DNA of 64,000 bases from Synechococcus sp. AG-679-D13 (GTDB lineage: Bacteria > Cyanobacteriota > Cyanobacteriia > PCC-6307 > Cyanobiaceae): NCBI GenBank assembly GCA_003210735.1, contig QCUM01000008.1, positions 1-64,000 on the forward strand, given 5' to 3'. Under the pieces are notes generated by a model that ran no database searches, was not told where the DNA came from, and worked only from the letters and a program-made list of their open reading frames with translations. Position 1 is the stretch's first letter. Each line of letters opens with the position of its first letter. Shown in pieces: positions 51,772 through 61,036 of the stretch. The translations under genes were made by a program, and so were the position numbers.

Positions 51772-51816
51772 ATGACGGCAGACACTCCACCTGAGTCCAA
51801 AGCAGAAGCAAGCTGA
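51772..51816 (+). CDS. micro-ORF of repeat copy C
   Basis: 14 residues, MTADTPPESKAEAS, with GGAGGAGCC before the ATG. Same motif as the other copies. Confidence 0.45.
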   Translation: MTADTPPESKAEAS

Positions 51817-52153
51817 CTTCAGGCACTTGCTCCAACAGGCTCAAGCAGACGAGTTTTGGTCCTTTGGTAGGCACGCACAGGTCCGCCACGCCAATCGACC
51901 CTCCATTTGCACCGACAAAACGTGCATCAGGAGAACAGGCCGGTCTGTTCGAGACATTGGCTTCAGGTGTACCTCCAGTTGGATGCTTCGCAGCTTTCGT
52001 TCAGTTCACTGACGTTCGATTAGGCACAACGCTTCACGGCCTCAGCATCACTGAATCAATGGTTTGCGACATGCACAAACGAACGAGGTAGGCCGTTTCT
52101 TCCATCGGGAAAAAACGGTCTCCACACGTCTGTCCTAAACGGATGGGTTTCAT

Positions 52154-52190
52154 GCCCCCAGATCCCTTCATCAGAAGGGATCTGGGGGCT
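52154..52190 (+). terminator. strong hairpin closing repeat copy C
   Basis: 15-bp perfect stem CCCCCAGATCCCTTC/GAAGGGATCTGGGGG with ATCA loop. The following T-run is weak, so termination is likely but not certain. Confidence 0.55.
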
Positions 52191-52318
52191 GATTCATTGG
52201 ACGAATGAAACAGGAGGACGACATCAATACCTTCTAACGCCACTACCGAAAGGAAAAAGTGGCCAAATTAATTCGACCACTTATGAACGACACAGATCAA
52301 CCAAGGGCAACCCGATAA

Positions 52319-52924
52319 TCAATTCGAGACAAATGGCTTGGAAGAGTGATGAACAATAATGCGAAGATTGCCATTATCATCGCGCAGATATCCAAATGTT
52401 TTATCAACCGTACTCTTGGATCCATCAGCCGCTTCAATATGGACCCAGCCCATAGCGTTGGCAGTGCTTCCAAAACTTTGAATCACAAAGATCTCTGGCT
52501 TGCATTTCACCCAGGGGCTCCGGTTTGAACCAGGGGTTCCAATCGCGAAGCCTGAATCCTTGAATGCTGGGTCCCCACCCACAAAATACGAAAGGGCACC
52601 GGCACTGGTTTCACGGAATGTTGTTGAACCCTTCGCCCAGGTGGGCTTGAAGGCGACAGGACCAAATTGATATCCATAAGCAGCATCAATCACACCAGAA
52701 GCCAATGGCTTGGACTTGGCGAGACCACCCTCGGTGTGTGCCTTGCTGATTGATATCAGGGCTGCACACCATGCATCCTGAGCCGCCTTCACCTCAGAAG
52801 CCTCGATCGTCTCTGACATCAAAGCCGGCTTGGCATCAACAGCATTGATTCCGAGAAGGAATACTGGAGCCGCAATCGCCAGCGGAACAACTGATTTAAA
52901 CACTTTTGAAAAAAGTTTCGACAA
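52319..52924 (-). CDS. secreted NTF2-like protein
   Basis: 201 residues. Signal sequence MSKLFSKVFKSVVPLAIAAP...AVDAKP. The mature part matches a family often labelled phosphoribosyl-AMP cyclohydrolase by transfer but predicted NTF2-like: AWCAALISISKA, GDPAFKDSGFAIG and VDKTFGYLRDDNGNLRIIVH. Metal or substrate unknown. The upstream intergenic region (52925-53217) has no gene. Confidence 0.75.
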   Translation of the reverse strand: MSKLFSKVFKSVVPLAIAAPVFLLGINAVDAKPALMSETIEASEVKAAQDAWCAALISISKAHTEGGLAKSKPLASGVIDAAYGYQFGPVAFKPTWAKGSTTFRETSAGALSYFVGGDPAFKDSGFAIGTPGSNRSPWVKCKPEIFVIQSFGSTANAMGWVHIEAADGSKSTVDKTFGYLRDDNGNLRIIVHHSSKPFVSN

Positions 52925-53217
52925 TCAAGTTGTAATCACAAACACAACATAAGGCAAGCATTCCTTCGCAACAAGACAGCGACAATCCACTCAAAGCGTT
53001 ATCACCTGAGTTTTACCCAAAGGGTGCTCTCCGAACTGAGCCGACAAACGGTAAAGGTTGTACTCAAGAACCGGCACCTGCAGAGCATAAAAATCAGCGC
53101 TGAAATAAGAAAATAGACGCAAGCATTTTTGGCCTGTTAAACACATGCCCATTAACTGATTTTATTTAAAACACTGAATGCCTATCAACGTTGATCTCCT
53201 GGGTGCCCAACAAAGGG

Positions 53218-53406
53218 TCAATCCATCTTCTTCCGTTGTTCTGCAGATTCGATGGTCTTCGAGAATTGAATGGTCCCGAGAACGCTTCGCTCTCTGTGCT
53301 GACGCAAGAGTGCATCCGCCTCCGCGACATGACGCAGATATTGCTCTTGATCCGGAGCGCTGTAGGCATGCGCAATTCGTTCGAAATATGCACGTTCCAT
53401 TGACAT
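53218..53406 (-). CDS. small hypothetical protein
   Basis: 62 residues, MSMERAYFERIAHAYSAPDQ then EQYLRHVAEADALLRQHRER. Helical, Tyr/His-rich. No domain recognised. Confidence 0.55.
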   Translation of the reverse strand: MSMERAYFERIAHAYSAPDQEQYLRHVAEADALLRQHRERSVLGTIQFSKTIESAEQRKKMD

Positions 53407-53509
53407 TCCAACCTGTCCATCATCCAGCGAAAGTTAGGAGCTGCACCCAACACCCATCGTGATGGATGCAACAGAATGGCAAGCTTCGATCAACCTGCGT
53501 AGCGTTGGA

Positions 53510-54052
53510 ATGACACGTGTGAGGCCTTTGAATCGGATCGTTGCATCTCTGCTCTCGGCTGCCGCTCTGTTGGTAGGCCCCAGCTCAGAAGCCGAAGAAA
53601 GGGCCTTTTTTCGATCACCACCAACCGCGGTTTCCCTGCACAACCCCGCCTCCACCGAAAACCAACGCAACCGCACCACCATCAGCGTTGTTGTTCCCGA
53701 CAACGCTGGTACGGCTTTGCAGGAGGTGATTTTGTATCAGATCGGCAACACCGAGCCCTGGAACTGGGGCAGAAAGCAACCGGAGCTGTATCTGGGCAAC
53801 TACGGCATGCGCAAAAAAGGTGAAACGGGATTGGCTACCGCCAGCGTTTCTGACAAGGGCGATGAGTTGACCATCCGACTGGAGCCGCCGATCGAGCCAG
53901 GCCAGCAGGTGAATCTGATTTTTCGGGGGACAAATCCCGATGCCGATATCTATATGTGGTCGACGAGTTTCGTTCCAGCCGGAGACAACCCTCGGGTCAG
54001 CGACGGACCAACCCTGCGGCAACACGTTTATCGCATCGAAAGCTTCAACTGA
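53510..54052 (+). CDS. DUF2808 secreted protein
   Basis: 180 residues from ATG 53510. Signal peptide (RIVASLLSAAALLVGPSSEA) and DUF2808 features: ISVVVPDNAGTALQEVILYQ, IGNTEPWNWG, LEPPIEPGQQVNLIFRGTNP and YMWSTSFVPAG. Periplasmic or outer-layer protein of cyanobacteria, function unknown. SelO follows after six bases, so probably one operon. Confidence 0.85.
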   Translation: MTRVRPLNRIVASLLSAAALLVGPSSEAEERAFFRSPPTAVSLHNPASTENQRNRTTISVVVPDNAGTALQEVILYQIGNTEPWNWGRKQPELYLGNYGMRKKGETGLATASVSDKGDELTIRLEPPIEPGQQVNLIFRGTNPDADIYMWSTSFVPAGDNPRVSDGPTLRQHVYRIESFN

Positions 54053-54058
54053 ACGGCG

Positions 54059-55732
54059 ATGGCCATTTCAACCTTTCCTTCCTTCGCTGCCCAGGCGGAT
54101 TATTCGCTGCTGAAAGCCCTGCGCGCTGATCCGGATGCCACGGACGACGGCATGGATCACCGTCCTCGACCGGTGTTTTCAGGTCATTACGTGCCGGTAC
54201 GGCCGACACCGATCCCGCAATCGCAGTACGTGGCCCACAGCCAGACCCTCTTCGCAGAGCTGGGGCTGAACGATGAACTCGCCCGCGATCCTTCCTTCCA
54301 GGGGATGTTTTCAGGAGATATCAGCGTGGCCACAGACGCGATGCGTCCCTGGGGCTGGGCCACCGGCTACGCCCTCTCGATCTATGGGACGGAATACATC
54401 CAGCAGTGTCCCTTCGGAACCGGCAACGGCTACGGCGATGGCCGGGCGATGTCGGTGTTTGAGGGGGTCTTCCTTGGACGGCGCTGGGAGATGCAGCTCA
54501 AAGGCGGTGGCCCCACCCCCTATTGCCGCGGTGCCGATGGGCGTGCCGTGCTGCGTTCCAGCGTGCGGGAATTTCTGGCCCAGGAGTTCATGCAGGCCCT
54601 TGGGGTTCCCAGCTCTCGTTCGCTGACGCTGTATGTGTCGCATCAGGAAAAGGTGCGCCGTCCCTGGTACTCGGAGAACTCGCGCAGCTTTGAGCCGGAT
54701 GTGATGGCGGAGAACGCGGCGGCGATCAGCACCCGGGTGGCCCCTTCATTCCTGAGGGTGGGGCAGATCGAACTGTTCGCCCGGCGCGTGCGCGCCAAAG
54801 CCCATCCACAGGCGATGGAGGAATTGACTCTGATCGTTGAGCACCTGATCGATCGCAACTACCGCGATGAGATCGATCCTGCGCTGCCGTTTGCGGAGCA
54901 AGTCGTGGAGCTTGCACGATTGTTCCGAGGACGACTCACCGCGCTGGTGGCCGGCTGGATGCGGGTGGGCTACTGCCAGGGCAACTTCAACAGCGATAAC
55001 TGCGCCGCCGGCGGCTACACCCTGGATTACGGCCCCTTCGGCTTCTGTGAATTGTTCGACCCGCGGTTTCAACCATGGACCGGTGGCGGCGAGCACTTCT
55101 GCTTCTTCAACCAACCTCAGGCGGCAGAAGCCAACTACCGGATGTTCTGGAGCGCTCTTCGTGAGCTGCTGACCGATCACGAGGACGCCAGAACTGAACT
55201 CGATGCACTGCGAGAGGGCTTCCCTGCCGCGATGCAGGACCAGATGAATGCGATGTGGGCCGCCAAGCTGGGCCTGAACCAGCACAACGACGAGCTGTTG
55301 CAGGAGCTGCTGCAGCTGTTGATGTCCTCCCGAGCGGACTACTGCAAGACCTTCCGGAGCCTCGGCTCGATTCCCGAGACCGTTGCAGAACTGCAGGACA
55401 GCTTTTATCTGCCCTGTCCAGACGAACTGAAGTCACGCTGGGAGAGCTGGCTGCAGCGCTGGCGAGGCGTTCTGAGTGCGCAGGGTTCGCTCAATGCGGC
55501 CGCGGAAGCCATGGCACAGGTGAATCCAGCTATCACCTGGAGGGAGTGGTTGGTGGCGCCGGCCTATCAGCAGGCCGAACAAGGGGACTACAGCCTGATC
55601 GCAGACCTGCAGAAGGTGTTCCTCTCTCCCTATGCCACTCCGCCCAATGATCAGGCAGAGCGAATGGATCAGCTGAAGCCCCGTGAATTCTTCAATGCCG
55701 GCGGCGTTTCGCATTACAGCTGTTCGTCCTGA
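54059..55732 (+). CDS. selO: SelO (YdiU/UPF0061) protein adenylyltransferase
   Basis: 557 residues, full length. Conserved blocks: [70 protein letters not shown] and [15 protein letters not shown]. SelO is a pseudokinase-fold enzyme that AMPylates proteins, in bacteria linked to redox stress. The key nucleotide-binding residues of the family appear present. Follows DUF2808 closely. Confidence 0.93.
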   Translation: MAISTFPSFAAQADYSLLKALRADPDATDDGMDHRPRPVFSGHYVPVRPTPIPQSQYVAHSQTLFAELGLNDELARDPSFQGMFSGDISVATDAMRPWGWATGYALSIYGTEYIQQCPFGTGNGYGDGRAMSVFEGVFLGRRWEMQLKGGGPTPYCRGADGRAVLRSSVREFLAQEFMQALGVPSSRSLTLYVSHQEKVRRPWYSENSRSFEPDVMAENAAAISTRVAPSFLRVGQIELFARRVRAKAHPQAMEELTLIVEHLIDRNYRDEIDPALPFAEQVVELARLFRGRLTALVAGWMRVGYCQGNFNSDNCAAGGYTLDYGPFGFCELFDPRFQPWTGGGEHFCFFNQPQAAEANYRMFWSALRELLTDHEDARTELDALREGFPAAMQDQMNAMWAAKLGLNQHNDELLQELLQLLMSSRADYCKTFRSLGSIPETVAELQDSFYLPCPDELKSRWESWLQRWRGVLSAQGSLNAAAEAMAQVNPAITWREWLVAPAYQQAEQGDYSLIADLQKVFLSPYATPPNDQAERMDQLKPREFFNAGGVSHYSCSS

Positions 55733-55864
55733 GCAACAACAACCCAACCCGTCGCTGTTGTTACCGGCGGAGTGATGGGTCATGACAGATCAAGCTTCCA
55801 TCAGGCTCAATTAATCCCTTTTGGAACCAGCATCGTTAGGTTGCCGTTCTTCTGAACTTGGACG

Positions 55865-56323
55865 TTGACACTCCCTTCGGTTCAACCACCAAGCAGCGTC
55901 AACACAGGCAACATTCATGGGGCATGGCAACTGCTGAGCTACCAGGTTGAGGTGAAAACCAATGGCGATTTTTTCACCCCCATGGGAAACAATCCCAGCG
56001 GTTATGTGATCTTCACGCCAGAGGGTCGCCTTTCCTTCACCCTTGCAGCTGAGGGGCGCCAACCGGCTGAATCCATGGCCGATCGTGCCGCTCTGCAAAG
56101 CAGCCTGATCGCTTACACCGGCACCTACAGGCTCGAAGAGAATCGCTGGATCACGCAGGTGGATGTTGCCTGGAATCCCGAGTGGGTGGGCACTGAGCAG
56201 ACCCGTTTCTTCAGCATCAGCGATAACCAGCTGCTCACCGTTCACACCCCCTGGCGCGTGATGCCCAACTGGCCCGAGCGTGGCCTGACACGCAGCATCG
56301 TGCGATTCAAACGCTGCACCTAA
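55865..56323 (+). CDS. lipocalin-like domain protein
   Basis: 152 residues from TTG 55865. The pattern IHGAWQLLSYQVEVKTNGD, MGNNPSGYVIFTPEGRLSFT and YTGTYRLEENRWITQVDVAW fits the lipocalin-like family of small beta-barrels. No signal peptide. Opposite-strand open frames across it look like shadows. TTG start is likely but weak. Confidence 0.72.
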   Translation: MTLPSVQPPSSVNTGNIHGAWQLLSYQVEVKTNGDFFTPMGNNPSGYVIFTPEGRLSFTLAAEGRQPAESMADRAALQSSLIAYTGTYRLEENRWITQVDVAWNPEWVGTEQTRFFSISDNQLLTVHTPWRVMPNWPERGLTRSIVRFKRCT

Positions 56324-56484
56324 TGCTTCAGCTGGGGAAGCTGAAGAGATCAAATACCCCCTGGGCAGGAAATAAAATCAGTGGCTTCCGTAACAAATCT
56401 CACTTAACTTTGATTGGGACCTACAGGTTCTGAATGCGTCGATGGGGCGGGCTGAGGGGTCCGCCTTTTTCGTGGAAAGGGACG

Positions 56485-56727
56485 TCACGACTTGTGGCAG
56501 CTGGCGCGAAAACGATTGGCAGTCGAAGTGGCGGCATGTTTCGTCTTGCGGCCGCTGACCCGTTTGCGCCACATCCGAAACGACGAGGCCTTCATCTGAG
56601 CGCGCATGAGTTGAATCACCTCTGGTTCCGACAAACCGAATTGGTATGCAATGGCCTCGAAGGGCGTTCGGTCCTCCCAGGCCATTTCAATCACCCTGTC
56701 GAGATCTTCGGACTCCAGAACGCGCAA
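56485..56727 (-). CDS. DUF2805 (TIGR03643-like) protein
   Basis: 80 residues, MRVLESEDLDRVIEMAWEDR then TPFEAIAYQFGLSEPEVIQL and SSFRMWRKRVSGRKTKH. The near-complete match to the family pattern is strong. A helix-turn-helix-like region suggests nucleic-acid contact. Function unknown. Confidence 0.88.
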   Translation of the reverse strand: MRVLESEDLDRVIEMAWEDRTPFEAIAYQFGLSEPEVIQLMRAQMKASSFRMWRKRVSGRKTKHAATSTANRFRASCHKS

Positions 56728-56810
56728 GTGGGCCGGCTCGAAACCGATTTGTTCTAGCGAGAACGATGCGTTGCTAGACAGGGGATGGACTTACGCAGGG
56801 GAGGAATCCC

Positions 56811-57110
56811 TTGACGACCTACACAGTTCTCACAGGCTCAGCATTTGTTTTGATCCTGATGCTGAACGTGATCGCAGCCGATCACCTGGGTAGCCGCCTG
56901 CACAAACGTTTCGGCGACTGGAAAAACCGACGCAACGTTGTTGCCGGTCATCCGGAAATGCGGGGCATTTCGCTCGAGAACGATCCGCTGCTCACCTATC
57001 AGGCCAGCGCCGAGCTTCGAGATTTCATCTTTGATAACGACCAGCCGGGGGAGGACCGCCCCTTCCTCTCGTCTCCACTCAACGATCTCGACGACATCGA
57101 TTACGCCTGA
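56811..57110 (+). CDS. membrane-anchored hypothetical protein
   Basis: 99 residues from TTG 56811. One N-terminal hydrophobic helix (YTVLTGSAFVLILMLNVIAA), then a soluble acidic region ending PLNDLDDIDYA. P450 follows 54 bases later. Confidence 0.55.
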   Translation: MTTYTVLTGSAFVLILMLNVIAADHLGSRLHKRFGDWKNRRNVVAGHPEMRGISLENDPLLTYQASAELRDFIFDNDQPGEDRPFLSSPLNDLDDIDYA

Positions 57111-57164
57111 TGCCAGCCTGACCGAAGGGATCGATAGCGTTGCGATCGATCGGGCCCAGGGTTG

Positions 57165-58409
57165 ATGACCAGCACGCCTCTGCCCAGCACTGGAGCAGTG
57201 ACCGGCCTGAAGGAAACACTTGATTTCTTCGGTGATCCGAGCTTCACCCAGCAACGATTTGAGCAGTACGGCGATGTGTTCGAGACCCGCTTGCTGGCCC
57301 AGCGGATTGTGTTCATCCGTGGTGAACACGCCATTGGTGATCTGCTGAGCCAAGGGGATGCCCTTGAGGGCTGGTGGCCGGAAAGCGTGCGGCAGTTGCT
57401 CGGCAACCGCTCCCTGGCCAATCGCAGCGGCCCTGCCCACAGAGCCCGGCGCCGCGTGGTGGGGCAGCTGTTCTCAAGTTCAGCGCTCGAGCGCTACACC
57501 CCGTCCATCAAAGCCCTGATCGAGGAGGTGACCAACGATCTGCTGGAGGCGGCAACAGCCACGCCCCTGGCTGAGCGGATGCGTCGGTTTGCATTCGCCG
57601 TGATTGCCAGCACGGTGCTGGGCCTGGATGAGGCGAACCGCGATGCCCTGTTCGAGGATTTCGAAATCTGGACCAGGGCGCTGTTCTCAATCCCTGTGGC
57701 CCTGCCCGGCACTCCCTTCGCCAAAGCGATGGCAGCGCGGCAACGGCTGCTGAAGCGGTTGAAAACCGTCCTTGTGAAACGGGATCAGAGCAGTGGTGGC
57801 CTTGATTTGCTCAGCGACGGGCTGGATGAGGCGGGCATTCCGCTGGATGACGATGACCTGGCTGAGCAGTTGCTGCTTCTGCTGTTCGCTGGCTACGAAA
57901 CCACAGCCTCCTCCCTGAGCTGTCTGTTCCGGGCGCTTCTGCTCAACCCGGAGGTGGCGAACTGGCTGCAGGCCGATCTTGCGGGTGGCTTGCCGAGCCC
58001 ATGTCTCGATGCAACGGTGCTGGAGGTGATGCGACTGACGCCTCCGGTGGGTGGATTCTTCCGCCGCAGCCTCCGGCCGGTGCAGCTGGCGGGGGTGGAT
58101 GTGCCTGAGAACAGTGTGATTCAGGTGGTGCTGTCGCCGTCACATCCGGTCGATGCCACAGATCTGGCGGCGTTCCGGCCCCAGCGACATCTGGACGGTT
58201 CCTTTGAGCAGACCCTGCTTCCCTTCGGTGGTGGACAGCGGGTGTGTCTTGGCAAGGCCCTGGCCCAACTGGAGATCCGGCTGATGGCGATGGGCTTGCT
58301 GAGCAGGCTGAAGCTGGAACTGCTGCCGGGTCAGGATCTGTCGTTGCAACTGATTCCCAGCCCAACGCCACGGAGTGGATTACTGGTGCAGGCTCAGGCG
58401 ATCCACTGA
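57165..58409 (+). CDS. cytochrome P450, CYP120-like
   Basis: 414 residues from ATG 57165. I-helix oxygen motif LLFAGYETTASSL, K-helix ExxR in TVLEVMRLTPP, and heme-binding FGGGQRVCLGKALAQ with the Cys ligand about residue 360. Cyanobacterial CYP120-type enzymes hydroxylate retinoids and apocarotenoids; the substrate here is inferred from family only. Electron donor not adjacent; the ferredoxin at 35926 is a general candidate. Confidence 0.9.
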   Translation: MTSTPLPSTGAVTGLKETLDFFGDPSFTQQRFEQYGDVFETRLLAQRIVFIRGEHAIGDLLSQGDALEGWWPESVRQLLGNRSLANRSGPAHRARRRVVGQLFSSSALERYTPSIKALIEEVTNDLLEAATATPLAERMRRFAFAVIASTVLGLDEANRDALFEDFEIWTRALFSIPVALPGTPFAKAMAARQRLLKRLKTVLVKRDQSSGGLDLLSDGLDEAGIPLDDDDLAEQLLLLLFAGYETTASSLSCLFRALLLNPEVANWLQADLAGGLPSPCLDATVLEVMRLTPPVGGFFRRSLRPVQLAGVDVPENSVIQVVLSPSHPVDATDLAAFRPQRHLDGSFEQTLLPFGGGQRVCLGKALAQLEIRLMAMGLLSRLKLELLPGQDLSLQLIPSPTPRSGLLVQAQAIH

Positions 58410-58618
58410 TCGGCATCCATGATCCGCTTGATCAGCAGCCCCAGACGTTTGAACTCCGCGAAGTTCAGATCCTTCACCGCCTGATCCAGTCCGCAGTCGA
58501 GCCAGACACCATCGCGCTTCTCGTCGATGGTGAAGTCCTGCTCCAGGGTGTCGCGGCGGATGCGGTAGGTGATGCCGTCCTCATGCAGAAAGTCGGCGGA
58601 GATCAGCTGCAGACCCAT
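58394..58618 (-). CDS. small conserved hypothetical protein
   Basis: 74 residues, MGLQLISADFLHEDGITYRI with RRDTLEQDFTIDEKRDGVW. Beta-rich start, helical end (AEFKRLGLLIKRIMDAD). Overlaps the P450 3' end by 16 bases. Confidence 0.6.
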   Translation of the reverse strand: MGLQLISADFLHEDGITYRIRRDTLEQDFTIDEKRDGVWLDCGLDQAVKDLNFAEFKRLGLLIKRIMDADQWIA

Positions 58619-58630
58619 TCGGGGTTCCGT

Positions 58631-59248
58631 TCAGTCCAGAGATGGTGGCGCGAAGGTGTCGGCCACCGCAACGATCCAGCGGGCTGCTGCGGCCGTGACC
58701 TGCTCCTTGGTGACATTGAAATCCAGGTCATGGCCCTGTTCAAGCAGATCGGGAATGATCGTCTGCCAGGTCATGCCGGCGGCACTGGCATTGAGATCAC
58801 CGATCAGAACAAAGGCCTTGGCCGCCCCGGTCACGGCATCGGTGTAGTCGGTATTGGCAGACACTTTGCTGCGATACCAGTCGCCCACCTGATCACGCTG
58901 GGCCTTGCTGAGGAAAGGCGGAGCTCCCACCAGATAGGCATCAAGCACCAGCATCGGGCTCGGCACAGAGCGTCCGGGGTGCTTGAGGGCAAACCAGGCC
59001 TGGCCGATCGATGCAGCATCGGGCCAGTGGCAGAGAATCGCGGCGTCCTGGCTGTCGAGGGATGTCTGGGCCGCCAGCTCATCAATCCGCTTCAGCAGTG
59101 CATCGCCCCCGATCGGTGGCTGATCACGACTGCGTTCAGCGCGCGACTCATTGATCGCCTCGGCGACGGCTGCTTTGTTCTGTTCCAGTTGCTCGAGAGC
59201 CTGCTTGAGTTTGGCGTCGGCGTCTGGCTGAGGCACCACGGGCTTCAC
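58631..59248 (-). CDS. conserved hypothetical protein
   Basis: 205 residues from GTG 59248; the frame is open further upstream but that part is antisense to 59303. A coiled stretch LKQALEQLEQNKAAVAEAIN precedes a soluble region with AAILCHWPDAASIGQAWFAL. No domain recognised. The 58394 gene lies 12 bases downstream. Confidence 0.6.
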   Translation of the reverse strand: MKPVVPQPDADAKLKQALEQLEQNKAAVAEAINESRAERSRDQPPIGGDALLKRIDELAAQTSLDSQDAAILCHWPDAASIGQAWFALKHPGRSVPSPMLVLDAYLVGAPPFLSKAQRDQVGDWYRSKVSANTDYTDAVTGAAKAFVLIGDLNASAAGMTWQTIIPDLLEQGHDLDFNVTKEQVTAAAARWIVAVADTFAPPSLD

Positions 59249-59302
59249 TGCAAGAAACAACCTATTCCGCCGGTCTGAAAAGAAACATGCCGGTTCGTTC
59301 CC

Positions 59303-59707
59303 ATGTGGGAGTATTTGCGCGTTTCCTTCCTGTTCATGCAGAAACTGCGCCTCGGCCTTTACGGAGCTCTCACCGTTGCCGGCATCGGCTGGCCCTGGCT
59401 GTGCATCTACAAATTCATCAAGGAAACAGAAGCGCTTGGGCTCACCGATCCCATTGAGATCGTGAATCTGTTTTCCGCCGGTGTCTGGGCCAACGCATCT
59501 GCGGGCTTCATTGCCGCTGATCTCACACTGGTTCTCATCGCATCCTTCATCTTCTATGCAGCGGAAGGGATGAGGATCGGAATGAAGCGTTGGTACCTCT
59601 ACATTCCAGCCACGTTTGCCCTTTCGTTTGCCTTCTCCTTCGGCTTGTTCATGTTCAACCGCGAGAAGCTGATCCAACAGGACACACCAACCGCAAAAGC
59701 CGCCTGA
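59303..59707 (+). CDS. DUF2834-like membrane protein
   Basis: 134 residues, three hydrophobic helices: LYGALTVAGIGWPWLCIYKF, GFIAADLTLVLIASFIFYAA and FALSFAFSFGLFMFNREKL. Acidic Asp in AADLTLV and Glu in AAEGMRIG are usual in the family. Role unknown. Confidence 0.68.
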   Translation: MWEYLRVSFLFMQKLRLGLYGALTVAGIGWPWLCIYKFIKETEALGLTDPIEIVNLFSAGVWANASAGFIAADLTLVLIASFIFYAAEGMRIGMKRWYLYIPATFALSFAFSFGLFMFNREKLIQQDTPTAKAA

Positions 59708-60117
59708 GATCAGGCTCCAATCATCGACGGGCTGACATCAGCTCAGCCCGTTCAACAATCCTCGGTGGGAAGGTGAAATTCCAGGAAAAGCGCTTCAGCG
59801 TCAGCCAATCGCCGATCAGATCGAAGCTGAAACACTTTGATCTTCCACCACGACCACACGTTGGACCCCAGCAGAGTGTCTAGGGAGAAGCGATCCATCC
59901 CAGCAAAATTACTGAGAAATTTTTAAGGCCAAAACCAGATTTTTAGCTTGCAAACGCTTCTGGCGGAGATAACCAATACAACAGTCAGCATCGACAAAAA
60001 CCTGGCAGAGAGCAACATTTGAGCATCTAAAACGTTGCCATTGATCTCAACCTGCTGTCGAGAGATCTCCCTGAAGCACGAGGAAGACCAGGCTTTTTAC
60101 CCCAAACAGCTTGACGT
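59708..60117. other. intergenic region
   Basis: No gene supported. A 7-bp hairpin GGGCTGA...TCAGCCC at 59729-59749 follows the DUF2834 stop without a strong T-run. Confidence 0.45.
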
Positions 60118-60585
60118 TCAGAGATCCTGAGCCTTGGAATTCATCTGTTGACCATTGAAATCAACATTGCGATGCACCTGGCGCAACTGCTCACGCAGAA
60201 TGACCGGATCGTCGCAATGGGAACGGCGGTAAAGATCCTTGATTTTGCGAGATTCCTCGTCGAGAAGTTCGAGTTCGTAGGCATCGGGCACACCCACGGT
60301 GAAGTCCTCAATCTGACGATCCTCAAATTGGTTTTCGAGGGTCATCAGCTCTTTGAGGGAATCGCTCATGAACAGACAACTGGACGCCATCAATTTGAGA
60401 TTTTCCTTGATCTTGATGTCGGCCTTTTCCCTCACATCCCGCGCTTTCTCAATGGTGGCAATCAGATCGCTACTGGCGGAATCCTCCATCGTGGAGGCAT
60501 GAACCGGCAGCCCCAGGGCAAAACTCAGCACGAGCGACAAAACCATTGCCAGGGCTGACCGAAAAGCCTTCATCCACGGTTTCAA
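60118..60585 (-). CDS. secreted hypothetical protein
   Basis: 155 residues. Signal peptide (SALAMVLSLVLSFALGLPVH then AS). Mature part highly helical and charged: TIEKARDVREKADIKIKENL, two Cys (SSCLFM, SHCDDP). No domain recognised. Confidence 0.68.
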   Translation of the reverse strand: MKPWMKAFRSALAMVLSLVLSFALGLPVHASTMEDSASSDLIATIEKARDVREKADIKIKENLKLMASSCLFMSDSLKELMTLENQFEDRQIEDFTVGVPDAYELELLDEESRKIKDLYRRSHCDDPVILREQLRQVHRNVDFNGQQMNSKAQDL

Positions 60586-60754
60586 GCTGGCATCACGATA
60601 ACGAGGGTTGATTGAAACGAAGATGAACGTTGCTGAATCCGCTTGTAAGGAACAGATCCATGTTCAATGACTGACTCCAGCCAACGTCAGCACGCTTCCG
60701 CGCAAGGGCAACCCAGCAAGCCAGGCTCCTGAGGGAGTCAGAGATGGAAAAGCT

Positions 60755-60915
60755 TCAGACTCCGATCAAGTGCAACATCATCTCCACGGCACCAAGGCCG
60801 AGAAGAAAGGTGGCGGCAAGGAATCCGATCTCTTGTTTGGAATTAGCCACTGAGGCCAGGGTGGCTCCACCAGCAGGACTTCCAAGAAACTAAAGAGAAT
60901 CAGAATGAGAAACAT
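60755..60915 (-). pseudogene. small membrane protein, probable frameshift
   Basis: ATG 60915 gives MFLILILFSFL, after which the natural continuation (GSPAGGATLASVANSKQEIG, FLAATFLLGLGAVEMMLHLI) is one base out of frame. Joined, it is like the intact gene at 38383-38544. A GTG at 60850 could still give a 31-residue product. Confidence 0.5.
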
Positions 60916-61036
60916 TGCGGCAGATCACATTTCACATGTGGAAACGTAAATCCATTGCACGGCAGCGAATCTGGGGCGTTCATGCCAACTTTGCACAACT
61001 CAATTTCCCTGTTGAAAGAAATTCAACAGGGCCACT

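Larger units (their letters stand above)
51695..52190 (+). ncRNA. repeat element copy C
   Basis: Shares with A and D the leader GACGAGAGTGT...ATCGAGATCGGAGG, the micro-ORF, TTGCTCCAAC, a CTCC...TTGCAC/GTGCA...GGAG hairpin, CATGCACAAACGAACGAGGT and the hairpin GGCCGTTTCTTCC/GGGAAAAAACGGTC. The middle has drifted more than in A and D. It ends in CCCCCAGATCCCTTC-ATCA-GAAGGGATCTGGGGG at 52155-52188. Confidence 0.65.

Noticed and set aside
55811-56353. 180-codon minus-strand open frame
   Set aside because: It is the shadow of the lipocalin-like gene at 55865-56323.
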